In this document: positions 1 to 5,978 of the stretch, piece by piece | Layout of the letters: each line of letters opens with the position of its first letter | Position numbering within the stretch: position 1 is the stretch's first letter | NCBI GenBank assembly: GCA_020025015.1 | Contig: JAHHSV010000036.1 | Coordinates: 1 to 11,743, forward strand | Length of the DNA: 11,743 bases | Direction: 5' to 3' | DNA from: Anaeroplasmataceae bacterium | GTDB lineage: Bacteria; Bacillota_I; Bacilli_A; Acholeplasmatales; Anaeroplasmataceae | Position numbers and translations under genes: made by a program | The notes under the pieces: generated by a model | Database searches by the model: none | The model's input: only the letters and a program-made list of their open reading frames with translations | Told to the model about the DNA's origin: nothing

Positions 1-18
1 ACAACTTTACAAAAATAA

Positions 19-168
19 AATCCTAAATTTTGGGTTGTTAAATCCCAAATACGGGCCTTAGTAATTTTACCTATGGTTATTGCTGATACGATTACTTTCT
101 TCCCTAAAAAGGTTGTAAAATTCTTCTCAGGTCGCAGTAAGACAGTAGATGAACAAGAAAGCTATTAA
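19..168 (+). pseudogene. 3' tail of an unrecognised upstream reading frame
   Basis: One frame is open from base 19 to a TAA at 166-168 and encodes about 49 residues with a protein-like composition: a hydrophobic run (ALVILPMVIADTITFF), then a basic stretch (PKKVVKFFSGR) and a polar end. The same frame has a TAA at 16-18, just after an A-rich run. The only ATG in it (73-75) has no ribosome binding site. It therefore looks like the C-terminal end of a longer, possibly membrane-associated protein that either carries a premature stop or reaches this frame by a frameshift in the A-rich stretch. A second frame is open from the window edge to a TAG at 59-61. I do not recognise the protein. It could also be non-coding sequence that happens to be open. 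Confidence 0.3.
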
Positions 169-193
169 AAAAGTTTTTTTAAGAAAAAAGCAA

Positions 194-222
194 TTGACAT
201 ATATTTAAATTGCCGTTATAAT
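194..222 (+). promoter_or_regulatory. Sigma-A promoter of the rplU-prp-rpmA operon
   Basis: A perfect -35 box TTGACA (194-199) and a perfect -10 box TATAAT (217-222) are separated by 17 bases. Transcription should start near 229, leaving a leader of about 90 bases before rplU. A full-consensus promoter fits strong growth-linked expression of ribosomal proteins. Confidence 0.9.
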
Positions 223-228
223 AGAAAA

Positions 229-312
229 TGTTGTAACATGCACCACATAGAAAGGGTTATAAACGATTAAAAAATCTACCCTAATAGTGAGTCTTAAAAT
301 TATAGAGGAGGT
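229..312 (+). ncRNA. Structured 5' leader of rplU, candidate L21 leader
   Basis: The transcript ahead of rplU can fold into an extended hairpin at 244-289. The outer pairs are 244-248 with 284-289 (one bulged A), the middle stem is AGGGT 253-257 with ACCCT 278-282, and the inner stem is GAT 265-267 with ATC 274-276 plus a possible T268-A273 pair closing an A-rich loop. Many Bacillota have an L21 leader at this position, thought to bind L21 and regulate its own operon. Here the position and hairpin are seen directly; membership of that RNA family is inferred. The rplU ribosome binding site (305-312) lies just downstream of the structure. Confidence 0.5.
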
Positions 313-319
313 AAACGAC

Positions 320-628
320 ATGTACGCAATTATTGAAACTGGTGGAAAGCAAGTTAAGGTATCTGAAGGCGAAGTTATTTTCGTAGAGAAATTAGACGCT
401 GAAGTAGGTTCTGAAGTTGTTTTTGACAAAGTATTATTAGTAAGCGGTGATGAAACTAAGGTTGGTGCACCATATGTAGAGGGTGCTAAGGTTTCTGCAA
501 AGGTTGAAAAGCAAGGTCGCGATAAGAAAATTATCGTTTATAAGTATCGTGCTAAGAAAAACTACCACAAGAAGCAAGGTCATCGTCAAGCTTATACAAA
601 GTTAACAATCGAAGCAATCAATGCTTAA
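320..628 (+). CDS. rplU: 50S ribosomal protein L21 (bL21)
   Basis: The 102-residue product has the usual bL21 length. It begins MYAIIETGGKQ and has the conserved basic C-terminal half with RAKKNYHKKQGHRQ and YTKLTIEAI, which contacts 23S rRNA in the large subunit. The start is the ATG at 320, eight bases after a strong GAGGAGGT at 305-312. A GTG at 287 would add 11 residues that are not typical of L21 and would begin inside the leader hairpin, so it is rejected. It is the first gene of the rplU-prp-rpmA operon, the standard Bacillota order. Confidence 0.97.
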   Translation: MYAIIETGGKQVKVSEGEVIFVEKLDAEVGSEVVFDKVLLVSGDETKVGAPYVEGAKVSAKVEKQGRDKKIIVYKYRAKKNYHKKQGHRQAYTKLTIEAINA

Positions 629-630
629 TT

Positions 631-939
631 ATGATTAACTGTAAGGTAGTAAAAGAAGATTCAAAAATGCATTTTATAGGTCATGGACATGCAAATTATG
701 CTGAGTATGGAAAAGATATTGTATGTGCATCTGTTTCAACAGCTATCATAATGACTCTAAATTTAACTGAGCGCTTAAATTTAAGTTACAACGTTCTAAA
801 GCAAGAGGTTAAAGAAGGAGAATTTGATATATTAGTTGATACTAAAAATGATACTGTAAAAGCAATTTTCAATAATTTGGATAGTATGCTAAAGGAATTA
901 GCTAATGATTATCCAAAGTTTATCAAATATAATCGCTAG
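631..939 (+). CDS. prp: Prp, cysteine protease that processes ribosomal protein L27
   Basis: This 102-residue protein belongs to the Prp (YsxB) family, whose member in Staphylococcus aureus removes the N-terminal extension of L27. The signature region is present: GHGHANYAEYGKDIVCASVS at residues 17-36, giving a catalytic pair of His20 (in GHA) and Cys32 (in DIVCA). The gene starts two bases after the rplU stop and has no clear ribosome binding site, so translation is probably coupled to rplU. Its substrate gene follows directly, and the rpmA ribosome binding site overlaps the prp stop codon. It is encoded exactly between L21 and L27, as in other Bacillota. Confidence 0.93.
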   Translation: MINCKVVKEDSKMHFIGHGHANYAEYGKDIVCASVSTAIIMTLNLTERLNLSYNVLKQEVKEGEFDILVDTKNDTVKAIFNNLDSMLKELANDYPKFIKYNR

Positions 940-952
940 GAGGTTATAAATA

Positions 953-1237
953 ATGTTAAAGCTTAATATTCAATTATTCGCATCTAAAAAAGGTGTTGGT
1001 TCTACAAAGAACGGTCGTGACTCTGAAGCTAAACGTCTAGGAGCTAAAGCAAGTGATGGCCAAGTAGTTACAGCTGGATCAATTCTTTATCGTCAAAGAG
1101 GTACTAAAATTTTCCCAGGAACTAATGTAGGTCGTGGTGGAGATGATACTTTGTTCGCTAAAGTAGCTGGAACTGTTAAATTTGAACGTTTAGGCCGCGA
1201 TAAGAAACAAGTTTCTGTTTATCCGGTAGCTGAGTAA
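953..1237 (+). CDS. rpmA: 50S ribosomal protein L27 with cleavable N-terminal extension
   Basis: The 94-residue product contains the bL27 core (SKKGVGSTKNGRDSEAKRLG, then FPGTNVGRGGDDTLFA). Ahead of the core is the extension MLKLNIQLF, which matches the Prp substrate motif; by analogy with S. aureus L27, cleavage would fall between Phe9 and Ala10 and leave a mature N-terminus of ASKKG. The mature N-terminal tail reaches toward the peptidyl-transferase centre, which is why removal of the extension is required in the known cases. An AGGAGGT ribosome binding site at 938-944 overlaps the prp stop codon and supports the ATG at 953. Confidence 0.97.
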   Translation: MLKLNIQLFASKKGVGSTKNGRDSEAKRLGAKASDGQVVTAGSILYRQRGTKIFPGTNVGRGGDDTLFAKVAGTVKFERLGRDKKQVSVYPVAE

Positions 1238-1243
1238 TTAATA

Positions 1244-1268
1244 AACTAGGCGTATGCCTAGTTTTTTT
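1244..1268 (+). terminator. Intrinsic terminator or attenuator between rpmA and obgE
   Basis: A perfect 8-bp stem, AACTAGGC (1244-1251) with GCCTAGTT (1256-1263), has a GTAT loop and runs into seven T residues (1262-1268). The hairpin ends only seven bases before the obgE ribosome binding site. I found no separate promoter between it and obgE, so partial readthrough is the simplest way for obgE to be transcribed. Confidence 0.85.
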
Positions 1269-1287
1269 GTTTATGGAGGAAACCCCA

Positions 1288-2568
1288 ATGTTTATAGATC
1301 AAGTCAAAATGGAATTACATGGCGGTAAGGGTGGCGATGGTATCGTTGCTTACCGTAGAGAATTAAAAGTAGAAAATGGTGGACCTTTTGGTGGTTCTGG
1401 TGGTAGAGGCGGTTCTATTATCTTTGTTGGTGATGAAGGCCTAAGCACTCTTTTAGACTTAAAGTACTATAAGGTATTAAAGGCTAAAGAGGGTGAGCGT
1501 GGTATGCATAAGGGTATGACTGGTGCTAATGCAGAAAATACCTATGTTCATGTACCATTAGGAACAACTGTTTTTGATGATGATAGTGGCTTAGTAATTG
1601 CTGATATTACAAAGCAAGGCCAAGAAGCAGTTATTGCCAAAGGTGGTCGTGGTGGTAGAGGTAATATGGCCTTTGCCACTGGTACTATTAAGTGCCCTGA
1701 TTATAGTGAAAAGGGTGAACCTGGTGAAAAACGTTATATTCGTTGTGAGCTAAAGGTTTTAGCTGATTGTGGCTTAGTAGGCTTCCCTTCAGTTGGTAAA
1801 TCAACCTTAATTTCTGCTGTAAGTGCAGCAAAGCCTAAAATTGCATCTTACCACTTTACTACCTTAGTTCCACATTTAGGAATGGTTAGAGTTAAGGATG
1901 GTAGAAGCTTTGTTATGGCCGACCTACCAGGTATTATTGAAGGAGCTCATACTGGTGCTGGCTTAGGTTTACAATTTTTACGTCATATAGAACGTTGTCG
2001 TGTAATTGTTCACGTTATCGATATGGCTGGTAGTGAAGGTAGAGATCCTTATACTGATTATCAAATCATTAACGCTGAATTAAAGGATTACAAGATGAAT
2101 TTAATTAAGCGTCCACAAATAATTGTTGCAAATAAAATGGATTTACCAGGTGCTAAGGAAAATCTTGAGGAATTCAAGAAAAAGGTTGATGCACCAGTTA
2201 TTGCTATTTCTGCAATAGCTCATGAAAACTTAGATGAGCTTTTATATAAGGTTGCAGATTTATTAGAGGTAACGGAAGAATTCTCATTATTTGAGGATGA
2301 TGAACGTGAAAATATGGTTGTTAACTATACCTTTAAGCCTGAAGAGCCAATGTTTAAAATTACTATTGATCCAGATGGTGTCTTCAATGTAAGTGGTGAA
2401 AAGCTACGTCGTATTTTTGATATGACTGACTTTAATATCGAGTCATCAATTGCTAGATTTGCGCGTCAGCTAAGAAGCTTTGGTGTTGATGATGAATTAC
2501 GAAAGATGGGAGCAAAGGACGGAGATACTGTTCGTGTATTTGAATTCGTCTTTGAGTTTATTGACTAA
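1288..2568 (+). CDS. obgE: GTPase Obg (ObgE/CgtA), ribosome assembly factor
   Basis: The 426-residue protein has the three-part Obg layout. The glycine-rich N-terminal Obg fold spans about 1-158. The G domain follows with GFPSVGKS (G1, 165-172), TTLVP (G2, 191-195), DLPG (G3, 212-215), NKMD (G4, 282-285) and SAI (G5, 308-310). A C-terminal OCT domain spans about 343-426. Obg binds the large ribosomal subunit and links its maturation to growth and nucleotide state. The start is the ATG at 1288, nine bases after GGAGGA at 1275-1280. An in-frame TTG at 1267 would put that ribosome binding site inside the gene and is rejected. The gene follows rpmA as in most bacteria, but behind a terminator hairpin. 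Confidence 0.97.
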   Translation: MFIDQVKMELHGGKGGDGIVAYRRELKVENGGPFGGSGGRGGSIIFVGDEGLSTLLDLKYYKVLKAKEGERGMHKGMTGANAENTYVHVPLGTTVFDDDSGLVIADITKQGQEAVIAKGGRGGRGNMAFATGTIKCPDYSEKGEPGEKRYIRCELKVLADCGLVGFPSVGKSTLISAVSAAKPKIASYHFTTLVPHLGMVRVKDGRSFVMADLPGIIEGAHTGAGLGLQFLRHIERCRVIVHVIDMAGSEGRDPYTDYQIINAELKDYKMNLIKRPQIIVANKMDLPGAKENLEEFKKKVDAPVIAISAIAHENLDELLYKVADLLEVTEEFSLFEDDERENMVVNYTFKPEEPMFKITIDPDGVFNVSGEKLRRIFDMTDFNIESSIARFARQLRSFGVDDELRKMGAKDGDTVRVFEFVFEFID

Positions 2569-2879
2569 TGCTTGCTTTAAGTGAAAAAATTGATAATTTA
2601 TTTGCAATTCAGCATGGATTATTTTATGTAGTCTTAGGTGTAACAATTTTAATGAATGTTGTTTCGTTTTTAATGTTTTACTTTGATTCACAAAAGCCAG
2701 TTAATTCGACAAGTAAGGCAAATACTCAGGCCCTAACCTTATATACATTTTTATTAGGCGGCTTAGGAACATTACTTTCAATTTTAATTTTTAAATATCA
2801 AACTAAAAGAAACTATTTTATAATTATTTCAATATGTTCAATAATTATTAATGCTGTTTTATTAGGTTTAATCTTTTAA
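2568..2879 (+). CDS. Small DUF1294-like membrane protein
   Basis: The 103-residue product has three hydrophobic segments at about 17-40, 58-76 and 82-102. Between the last two lies LGTLLSILIFKYQTKRNYF, which resembles the conserved core of DUF1294 proteins (glycine-rich helix, then a basic HKT/QTK-like turn and an aromatic residue). The first segment followed by FYFDSQK also fits the family pattern. DUF1294 has no assigned biochemical role. The ATG overlaps the obgE stop in TAATG, so translation should be coupled and the two are co-transcribed; a terminator follows directly. The family assignment comes from motif resemblance only and the protein is divergent. Confidence 0.65.
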   Translation: MLALSEKIDNLFAIQHGLFYVVLGVTILMNVVSFLMFYFDSQKPVNSTSKANTQALTLYTFLLGGLGTLLSILIFKYQTKRNYFIIISICSIIINAVLLGLIF

Positions 2880-2905
2880 ACTAGGAAATATTTCCTGGTT
2901 TTTTT
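2879..2905 (+). terminator. Intrinsic terminator of the obgE transcript
   Basis: A 9-bp stem pairs 2879-2887 with 2892-2900 (one T-G wobble) around a 4-base loop and is followed by a run of seven T residues ending at 2905. It starts at the last base of the preceding stop codon and separates the obgE unit from the KDG operon. Confidence 0.85.
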
Positions 2906-2985
2906 ATCGTCAAGAACTAAAAGCGATATTACTTTTTAAAAATCAATTTTATTGCTTTATTTGGCCTAAAAAGGACCCTACTGCA

Positions 2986-3014
2986 TTGACTTTAAAATCA
3001 TTAAAACGTATAAT
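2986..3014 (+). promoter_or_regulatory. Sigma-A promoter of the eda-DUF386-kdgK operon
   Basis: TTGACT (2986-2991) and a perfect TATAAT (3009-3014) are 17 bases apart. Transcription should begin near 3021. This places the ATG at 3023 at or next to the transcript start and supports the downstream eda start at 3062. Confidence 0.85.
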
Positions 3015-3037
3015 TAAGCTGTATGAATTATGTACGT
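3006..3037 (+). promoter_or_regulatory. Candidate operator across the eda promoter
   Basis: An imperfect inverted repeat has outer arms ACGTA (3006-3010) and TACGT (3033-3037), with inner arms ATAATT (3010-3015) and AATTAT (3026-3031). It covers the -10 box and the predicted transcription start, where a bound repressor would block initiation. Part of the symmetry comes from the AT-rich -10 box itself, so this is a weak call. No regulator gene adjoins it. Confidence 0.3.
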
Positions 3038-3061
3038 GAGAAAGAAAAAGAGGTAAAAAAA

Positions 3062-3709
3062 ATGAAAAAATTTGATGTTTTAAATCGTATCTCAAGCGTA
3101 GGTGTTGTTGCTGTAGTTCGTGCAGAAAACGAAGAAAAGGCTATTAAAATTAGTGAAGCTTGTATTAATGGTGGCGTTCCTGCAATCGAAATGACTTTCA
3201 CAGTACCTGGTGCTGCAAAGTGTATTGAAACTTTAAAAAAGACTTTCCCAGCTGAAAAGTTAATTGTTGGTGCTGGTACAGTTTTAGACTCTGAAACTGC
3301 AAGAGCTGCAATTTTAGCTGGTGCTGAGTATATTGTTTCACCTGGTTTCGATTTAGATACTGCAAAATTATGCAATAGATATCAAGTTCCTTATATGCCA
3401 GGCTGCATGACAATCACTGAGATTTTACATGCAATGGAAGCAGGCTGTGATATCGTTAAGCTATTCCCAGGTAGTCTTCCTGGACCAAGCTATGTTAAGG
3501 CTGTTAGAGGACCACTTCCTCAGGTTAACATTATGCCTACAGGTGGTGTATCTTTAGCAAACGTTAAGGATTGGATTAAGGCTGGTGTAGTAGCTGTTGG
3601 TACTGGTAGTGATTTAACTGGTCCTGCAAAGACTGGCGATTATGAAGGCGTTACTGCTTTAGCAAAGCAATTCGTTGCTGCTGTTAAGGAAGCAAGAGAA
3701 GGTAAGTAA
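3062..3709 (+). CDS. eda: 2-keto-3-deoxy-6-phosphogluconate (KDPG) aldolase
   Basis: The 215-residue product is the normal length for the class I KDPG/KHG aldolase family. It cleaves KDPG to pyruvate and glyceraldehyde-3-phosphate in the cytoplasm. Visible active-site elements are Arg20 in VAVVR, Glu43 in AIEMTF, GAGTV at 70-74, SPGF at 93-96, the Schiff-base Lys133 in VKLFPG, and the phosphate-binding PTGGV at 159-163. The start is the ATG at 3062, seven bases after AGAGGT (3049-3054). The ATG at 3023 would add 13 charged residues and lies at the predicted transcript start, so it is rejected. Pairing with kdgK two genes later points to KDG catabolism. No 6-phosphogluconate dehydratase is nearby, so a role in a full Entner-Doudoroff pathway is not indicated here. 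Confidence 0.93.
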   Translation: MKKFDVLNRISSVGVVAVVRAENEEKAIKISEACINGGVPAIEMTFTVPGAAKCIETLKKTFPAEKLIVGAGTVLDSETARAAILAGAEYIVSPGFDLDTAKLCNRYQVPYMPGCMTITEILHAMEAGCDIVKLFPGSLPGPSYVKAVRGPLPQVNIMPTGGVSLANVKDWIKAGVVAVGTGSDLTGPAKTGDYEGVTALAKQFVAAVKEAREGK

Positions 3710-3733
3710 TTTTATTTATTTGGGGAAATAAAT

Positions 3734-4192
3734 ATGATTATTGGAAAATTAAAGGATATAGCAAGATATCAGGGCTTATCAAAAAACATTGATACAGCTA
3801 TTGATTATGTTTTAAACAATGATTTATTAGCTTTAGAATGTGGTAAGCATCCAATTGATGGTGATAATGTTTTTGTTAATCGTCAATCTTATATAGCTAA
3901 GAATTTTGATGATACTTTCTTTGAGTCTCATAAAAATTATATAGATTTACAAATTGTATTAAAGGGAAAAGAGGGATTTGAGGTTACAGATGCCTTAGAT
4001 TCTAAATTAGAGGTTAATATACCTTATAACGACGTTAAGGATGTTTTAAAGTATAAAAATCAAGCTGATCATTCAGTTAAATTTGTACTTGACGAGGGCT
4101 TTGCATTATTATTTCCAGAGGATGTGCATATGCCTTGTATAAATATCAATAATGAACAGGTCGAAAAGGCTGTTATTAAAATCAAATTATAA
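3734..4192 (+). CDS. YhcH/YjgK/YiaL (DUF386) family cupin-like protein
   Basis: The 152-residue product matches the DUF386 family (YhcH, YjgK, YiaL, also EbgC-like). Visible signatures are FFESHKNYIDLQIVLKG at 62-78, with Glu64, His66 and Asp71 as probable metal ligands or catalytic residues, and LLFPEDVHMP at 125-134, with His132. E. coli YhcH (NanQ) is a sialic acid anomerase, and other members sit in sugar-acid operons. The gene lies between eda and kdgK, with a GGGGA ribosome binding site at 3722-3726 and gaps of 24 and 16 bases to its neighbours, so it is very likely co-expressed with them. I infer a sugar-processing step on KDG, KDPG or an uronate, such as anomer or ring opening; the exact substrate cannot be read from the sequence. 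Confidence 0.88.
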   Translation: MIIGKLKDIARYQGLSKNIDTAIDYVLNNDLLALECGKHPIDGDNVFVNRQSYIAKNFDDTFFESHKNYIDLQIVLKGKEGFEVTDALDSKLEVNIPYNDVKDVLKYKNQADHSVKFVLDEGFALLFPEDVHMPCININNEQVEKAVIKIKL

Positions 4193-4208
4193 AAAGGGGA
4201 AAAATAAA

Positions 4209-5234
4209 ATGGCAAAAGTTGTTACTTTAGGCGAAATTATGTTACGTTTATCTACTCCAGGTAATAAACGTTTCGTTCAATCAGATTCATTTGATGTAGT
4301 ATATGGTGGAGGAGAGGCTAACGTTGCAGTAAGCTGTGCAAATTATGGTCATGATGCTTATTTTGTTACAAAGCTTCCTACTCATGAAATCGGTCAAAGT
4401 GCTGTTAATGCACTTCGTAAATATGGTGTAAATACAAAGTTCATCGCTCGTGGTGGTGATCGTGTTGGTATTTACTATCTTGAGACTGGTGCATCTATGC
4501 GTCCTTCAAAAGTAATTTATGATAGAGCTGATTCTGCAATCGCATTAGCAGAACCTAGTGATTTTGATTTTGATGCTATTATGGAAGGTGCAGATTGGTT
4601 CCACTGGTCAGGAATTACTCCTGCAATCAGTGATAAGGCTGCTGAGCTTACTAGATTAGCTTGTGAGGCTGCAAAGCGTCATGGTGTTACTGTTTCTGTA
4701 GACTTAAACTTCCGTAAGAAATTATGGACTTCTGAGAAAGCTATTTCAGTAATGCGTCCATTAATGCAATATGTTGATGTATGTATCGGTAATGAAGAAG
4801 ATGCTGAATTATGCTTGGGCTTCAAACCTGATGCAGACGTTGAGGGTGGTAAGACTGATGCTGAAGGCTACCATGCAATCTTCAAGCAAATGGCTGAAAA
4901 GTTTGGCTTCAAGTATGTTGTTTCAACATTACGTGAATCTTTCTCAGCAACTCACAATGGTTGGAAGGCTTTAATCTACAATGGTAAGGAATTCTACCAA
5001 TCTAAGCGTTATGATATTAACCCTATCATCGACCGTGTTGGTGGTGGTGACTCATTCTCAGGTGGTTTAATTCATGGCTTATTAACTTATCCTGATGATC
5101 AAGGTAAGGCTTTAGAGTTCGCAGTTGCTGCATCTGCATTAAAGCATACAATCAATGGTGACTTCAACTTAGTAAGTGAAGCTGAGGTTAATGCTTTAGC
5201 TGGTGGCGACGCTTCTGGTCGTGTACAACGTTAA
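4209..5234 (+). CDS. kdgK: 2-keto-3-deoxygluconate kinase (PfkB family)
   Basis: The 341-residue product is a PfkB/ribokinase-family sugar kinase. It has the N-terminal GGGEANVA motif (33-40), which binds sugar, DLNFR (165-169), typical of KDG kinases, and the C-terminal DRVGGGDSFSGG signature (275-286) with anion hole and catalytic base Asp281. KdgK phosphorylates KDG with ATP to make KDPG, the substrate of the aldolase encoded two genes upstream. The start is the ATG at 4209, preceded by GGGGA (4196-4200). An in-frame ATG at 4152 lies inside the previous gene with no ribosome binding site and is rejected. Other PfkB sugars cannot be excluded, but the eda neighbourhood supports KDG. Confidence 0.92.
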   Translation: MAKVVTLGEIMLRLSTPGNKRFVQSDSFDVVYGGGEANVAVSCANYGHDAYFVTKLPTHEIGQSAVNALRKYGVNTKFIARGGDRVGIYYLETGASMRPSKVIYDRADSAIALAEPSDFDFDAIMEGADWFHWSGITPAISDKAAELTRLACEAAKRHGVTVSVDLNFRKKLWTSEKAISVMRPLMQYVDVCIGNEEDAELCLGFKPDADVEGGKTDAEGYHAIFKQMAEKFGFKYVVSTLRESFSATHNGWKALIYNGKEFYQSKRYDINPIIDRVGGGDSFSGGLIHGLLTYPDDQGKALEFAVAASALKHTINGDFNLVSEAEVNALAGGDASGRVQR

Positions 5235-5243
5235 TTTTATTAG

Positions 5244-5268
5244 AAAAAGGGCTTAGCCCTTTTTTTTT
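5244..5268 (+). terminator. Intrinsic terminator of the KDG operon
   Basis: A perfect 9-bp stem, AAAAAGGGC (5244-5252) with GCCCTTTTT (5256-5264), has a TTA loop and continues into a T run to 5268. It lies ten bases after the kdgK stop. Confidence 0.92.
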
Positions 5269-5292
5269 ACCTATTTTTAGGTAAAAATGTAT

Positions 5293-5339
5293 AAAAGTTT
5301 ACTTATAATTAGAATATTGTTTAAAATTTGTAAACTTTT
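5293..5339 (+). promoter_or_regulatory. Paired inverted repeats upstream of the pot promoter
   Basis: AAAAGTTTAC (5293-5302) and its exact reverse complement GTAAACTTTT (5330-5339) flank a 27-base spacer and end just before the -35 box. The core AAGTTTA recurs a third time at 5391-5397, downstream of the predicted transcription start. A compact palindrome, GTTTA (5319-5323) with TAAAC (5331-5335), overlaps the right arm. The position suits binding by the XRE-cupin protein encoded next. The repeat is seen directly; the binding protein is inferred. Confidence 0.5.
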
Positions 5340-5341
5340 TC

Positions 5342-5370
5342 TTGAAAAACAGTCTTATTTTTAGTAAAAT
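5342..5370 (+). promoter_or_regulatory. Probable sigma-A promoter of the XRE-potABCD-speB operon
   Basis: TTGAAA (5342-5347) and TAAAAT (5365-5370) are 17 bases apart, and each departs from consensus at a single base. Transcription should start near 5377. No terminator or further promoter is visible between here and the end of the ureohydrolase gene, so six genes probably share this transcript. Confidence 0.7.
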
Positions 5371-5379
5371 GTTTAGGTA

Positions 5380-5389
5380 ATGTTAACAT
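5380..5389 (+). promoter_or_regulatory. Perfect palindrome just after the pot transcription start
   Basis: ATGTTAACAT is a perfect 10-base palindrome centred about eight bases after the predicted transcription start. It lies between the -10 box and the regulator start codon, a classic repressor-operator position. It may be the primary site for the XRE-cupin protein. A single short AT-rich palindrome can arise by chance. Confidence 0.35.
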
Positions 5390-5422
5390 AAAGTTTAATA
5401 TAACTAAGAAAGAGATGATTTT

Positions 5423-5956
5423 ATGGATATAGGACAAAAAATAAAGGAACGACGATTGTTTTGGAATTTAACACAAGAGGAATTAGCTAATCGTTGTGAA
5501 TTAACCAAGGGCTATATAAGCCAATTGGAGAATGATAAGGCTGATCCTTCAATTCAAACTCTTGAATTAATATTACATGCATTAGGTACTAATTTTACTG
5601 ATTTTTTTAGTGCTGCTGAAACAACACAAATTAAATTTACTGAAGAAGAACAGCTAGACACTGAGTTTCAGGGTTATGTTCAAAGCTGGTTAGTACCTAC
5701 CAGTCAATCACATGCAATGGAACCAATTTATATTATCCTAAAGCCAAAGAATAAGACACTCGTTGATTTACCCCATGAGGGTGAAGAATTTGGCTATATT
5801 TTAAAGGGTAGTGTAGTATTACACTATGGTGAAGAAAATATTACCTGTAGTGCTGGAGAATCCTTTTATTATAAAACTAATAAAAAGCATTATCTCGAAA
5901 ATATTGGTAATTGCGATGCTGAAGTTATTTGGGTATCTTGCCCACCAAATTTTTAA
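5423..5956 (+). CDS. XRE-family regulator with C-terminal cupin domain (PuuR/PotR-like)
   Basis: The 177-residue protein has an N-terminal helix-turn-helix of the Cro/C1 type at about 6-60 (LTQEELANRCELTKGYISQL) and a C-terminal cupin at about 100-174 (HEGEEFGYILKG at 118-129, then GESFYY and His156). This is the layout of PuuR and related regulators, in which the cupin is thought to sense a small molecule and the HTH binds DNA. It is the first gene of the polyamine uptake operon, so it most likely controls its own transcript, perhaps responding to putrescine, spermidine or agmatine. The ribosome binding site is weak (AAGAGA around 5410), which suits low expression. The potA start follows 22 bases after its stop, with no terminator between. 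Confidence 0.88.
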   Translation: MDIGQKIKERRLFWNLTQEELANRCELTKGYISQLENDKADPSIQTLELILHALGTNFTDFFSAAETTQIKFTEEEQLDTEFQGYVQSWLVPTSQSHAMEPIYIILKPKNKTLVDLPHEGEEFGYILKGSVVLHYGEENITCSAGESFYYKTNKKHYLENIGNCDAEVIWVSCPPNF

Positions 5957-5978
5957 TTTTTAAAGGATGGATATATGT

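Noticed and set aside
165..182. A-run/T-run inverted repeat as a terminator
   Set aside because: The pairing is only A-T apart from a single G in the loop, so the stem would be very weak; not a convincing intrinsic terminator.
287..319. GTG-initiated extension of rplU
   Set aside because: It starts inside the leader hairpin, and the ATG at 320 has a strong ribosome binding site and gives the normal L21 N-terminus.
2918..2959. Inverted repeat AAAGCGAT / ATTGCTTT upstream of the eda promoter
   Set aside because: It is an imperfect 8-bp pairing across 23 bases in AT-rich sequence and ends well before the -35 box; too weak to list as an operator.
3023..3061. Upstream ATG for eda
   Set aside because: It lies at the predicted transcription start with no ribosome binding site, and the ATG at 3062 has AGAGGT at good spacing.
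3028..3413. Minus-strand reading frames over eda, and similar ones elsewhere
   Set aside because: They lie opposite clearly functional genes, have low-complexity composition and no ribosome binding sites; they are shadows.
4152..4208. Upstream ATG for kdgK
   Set aside because: It is within the DUF386 gene and lacks a ribosome binding site; MAKVVTLGE from 4209 is the standard kinase start.
5304..5309. TATAAT as an alternative pot promoter
   Set aside because: No -35 box is present at the required spacing upstream, and the TTGAAA/TAAAAT pair downstream is a better fit.
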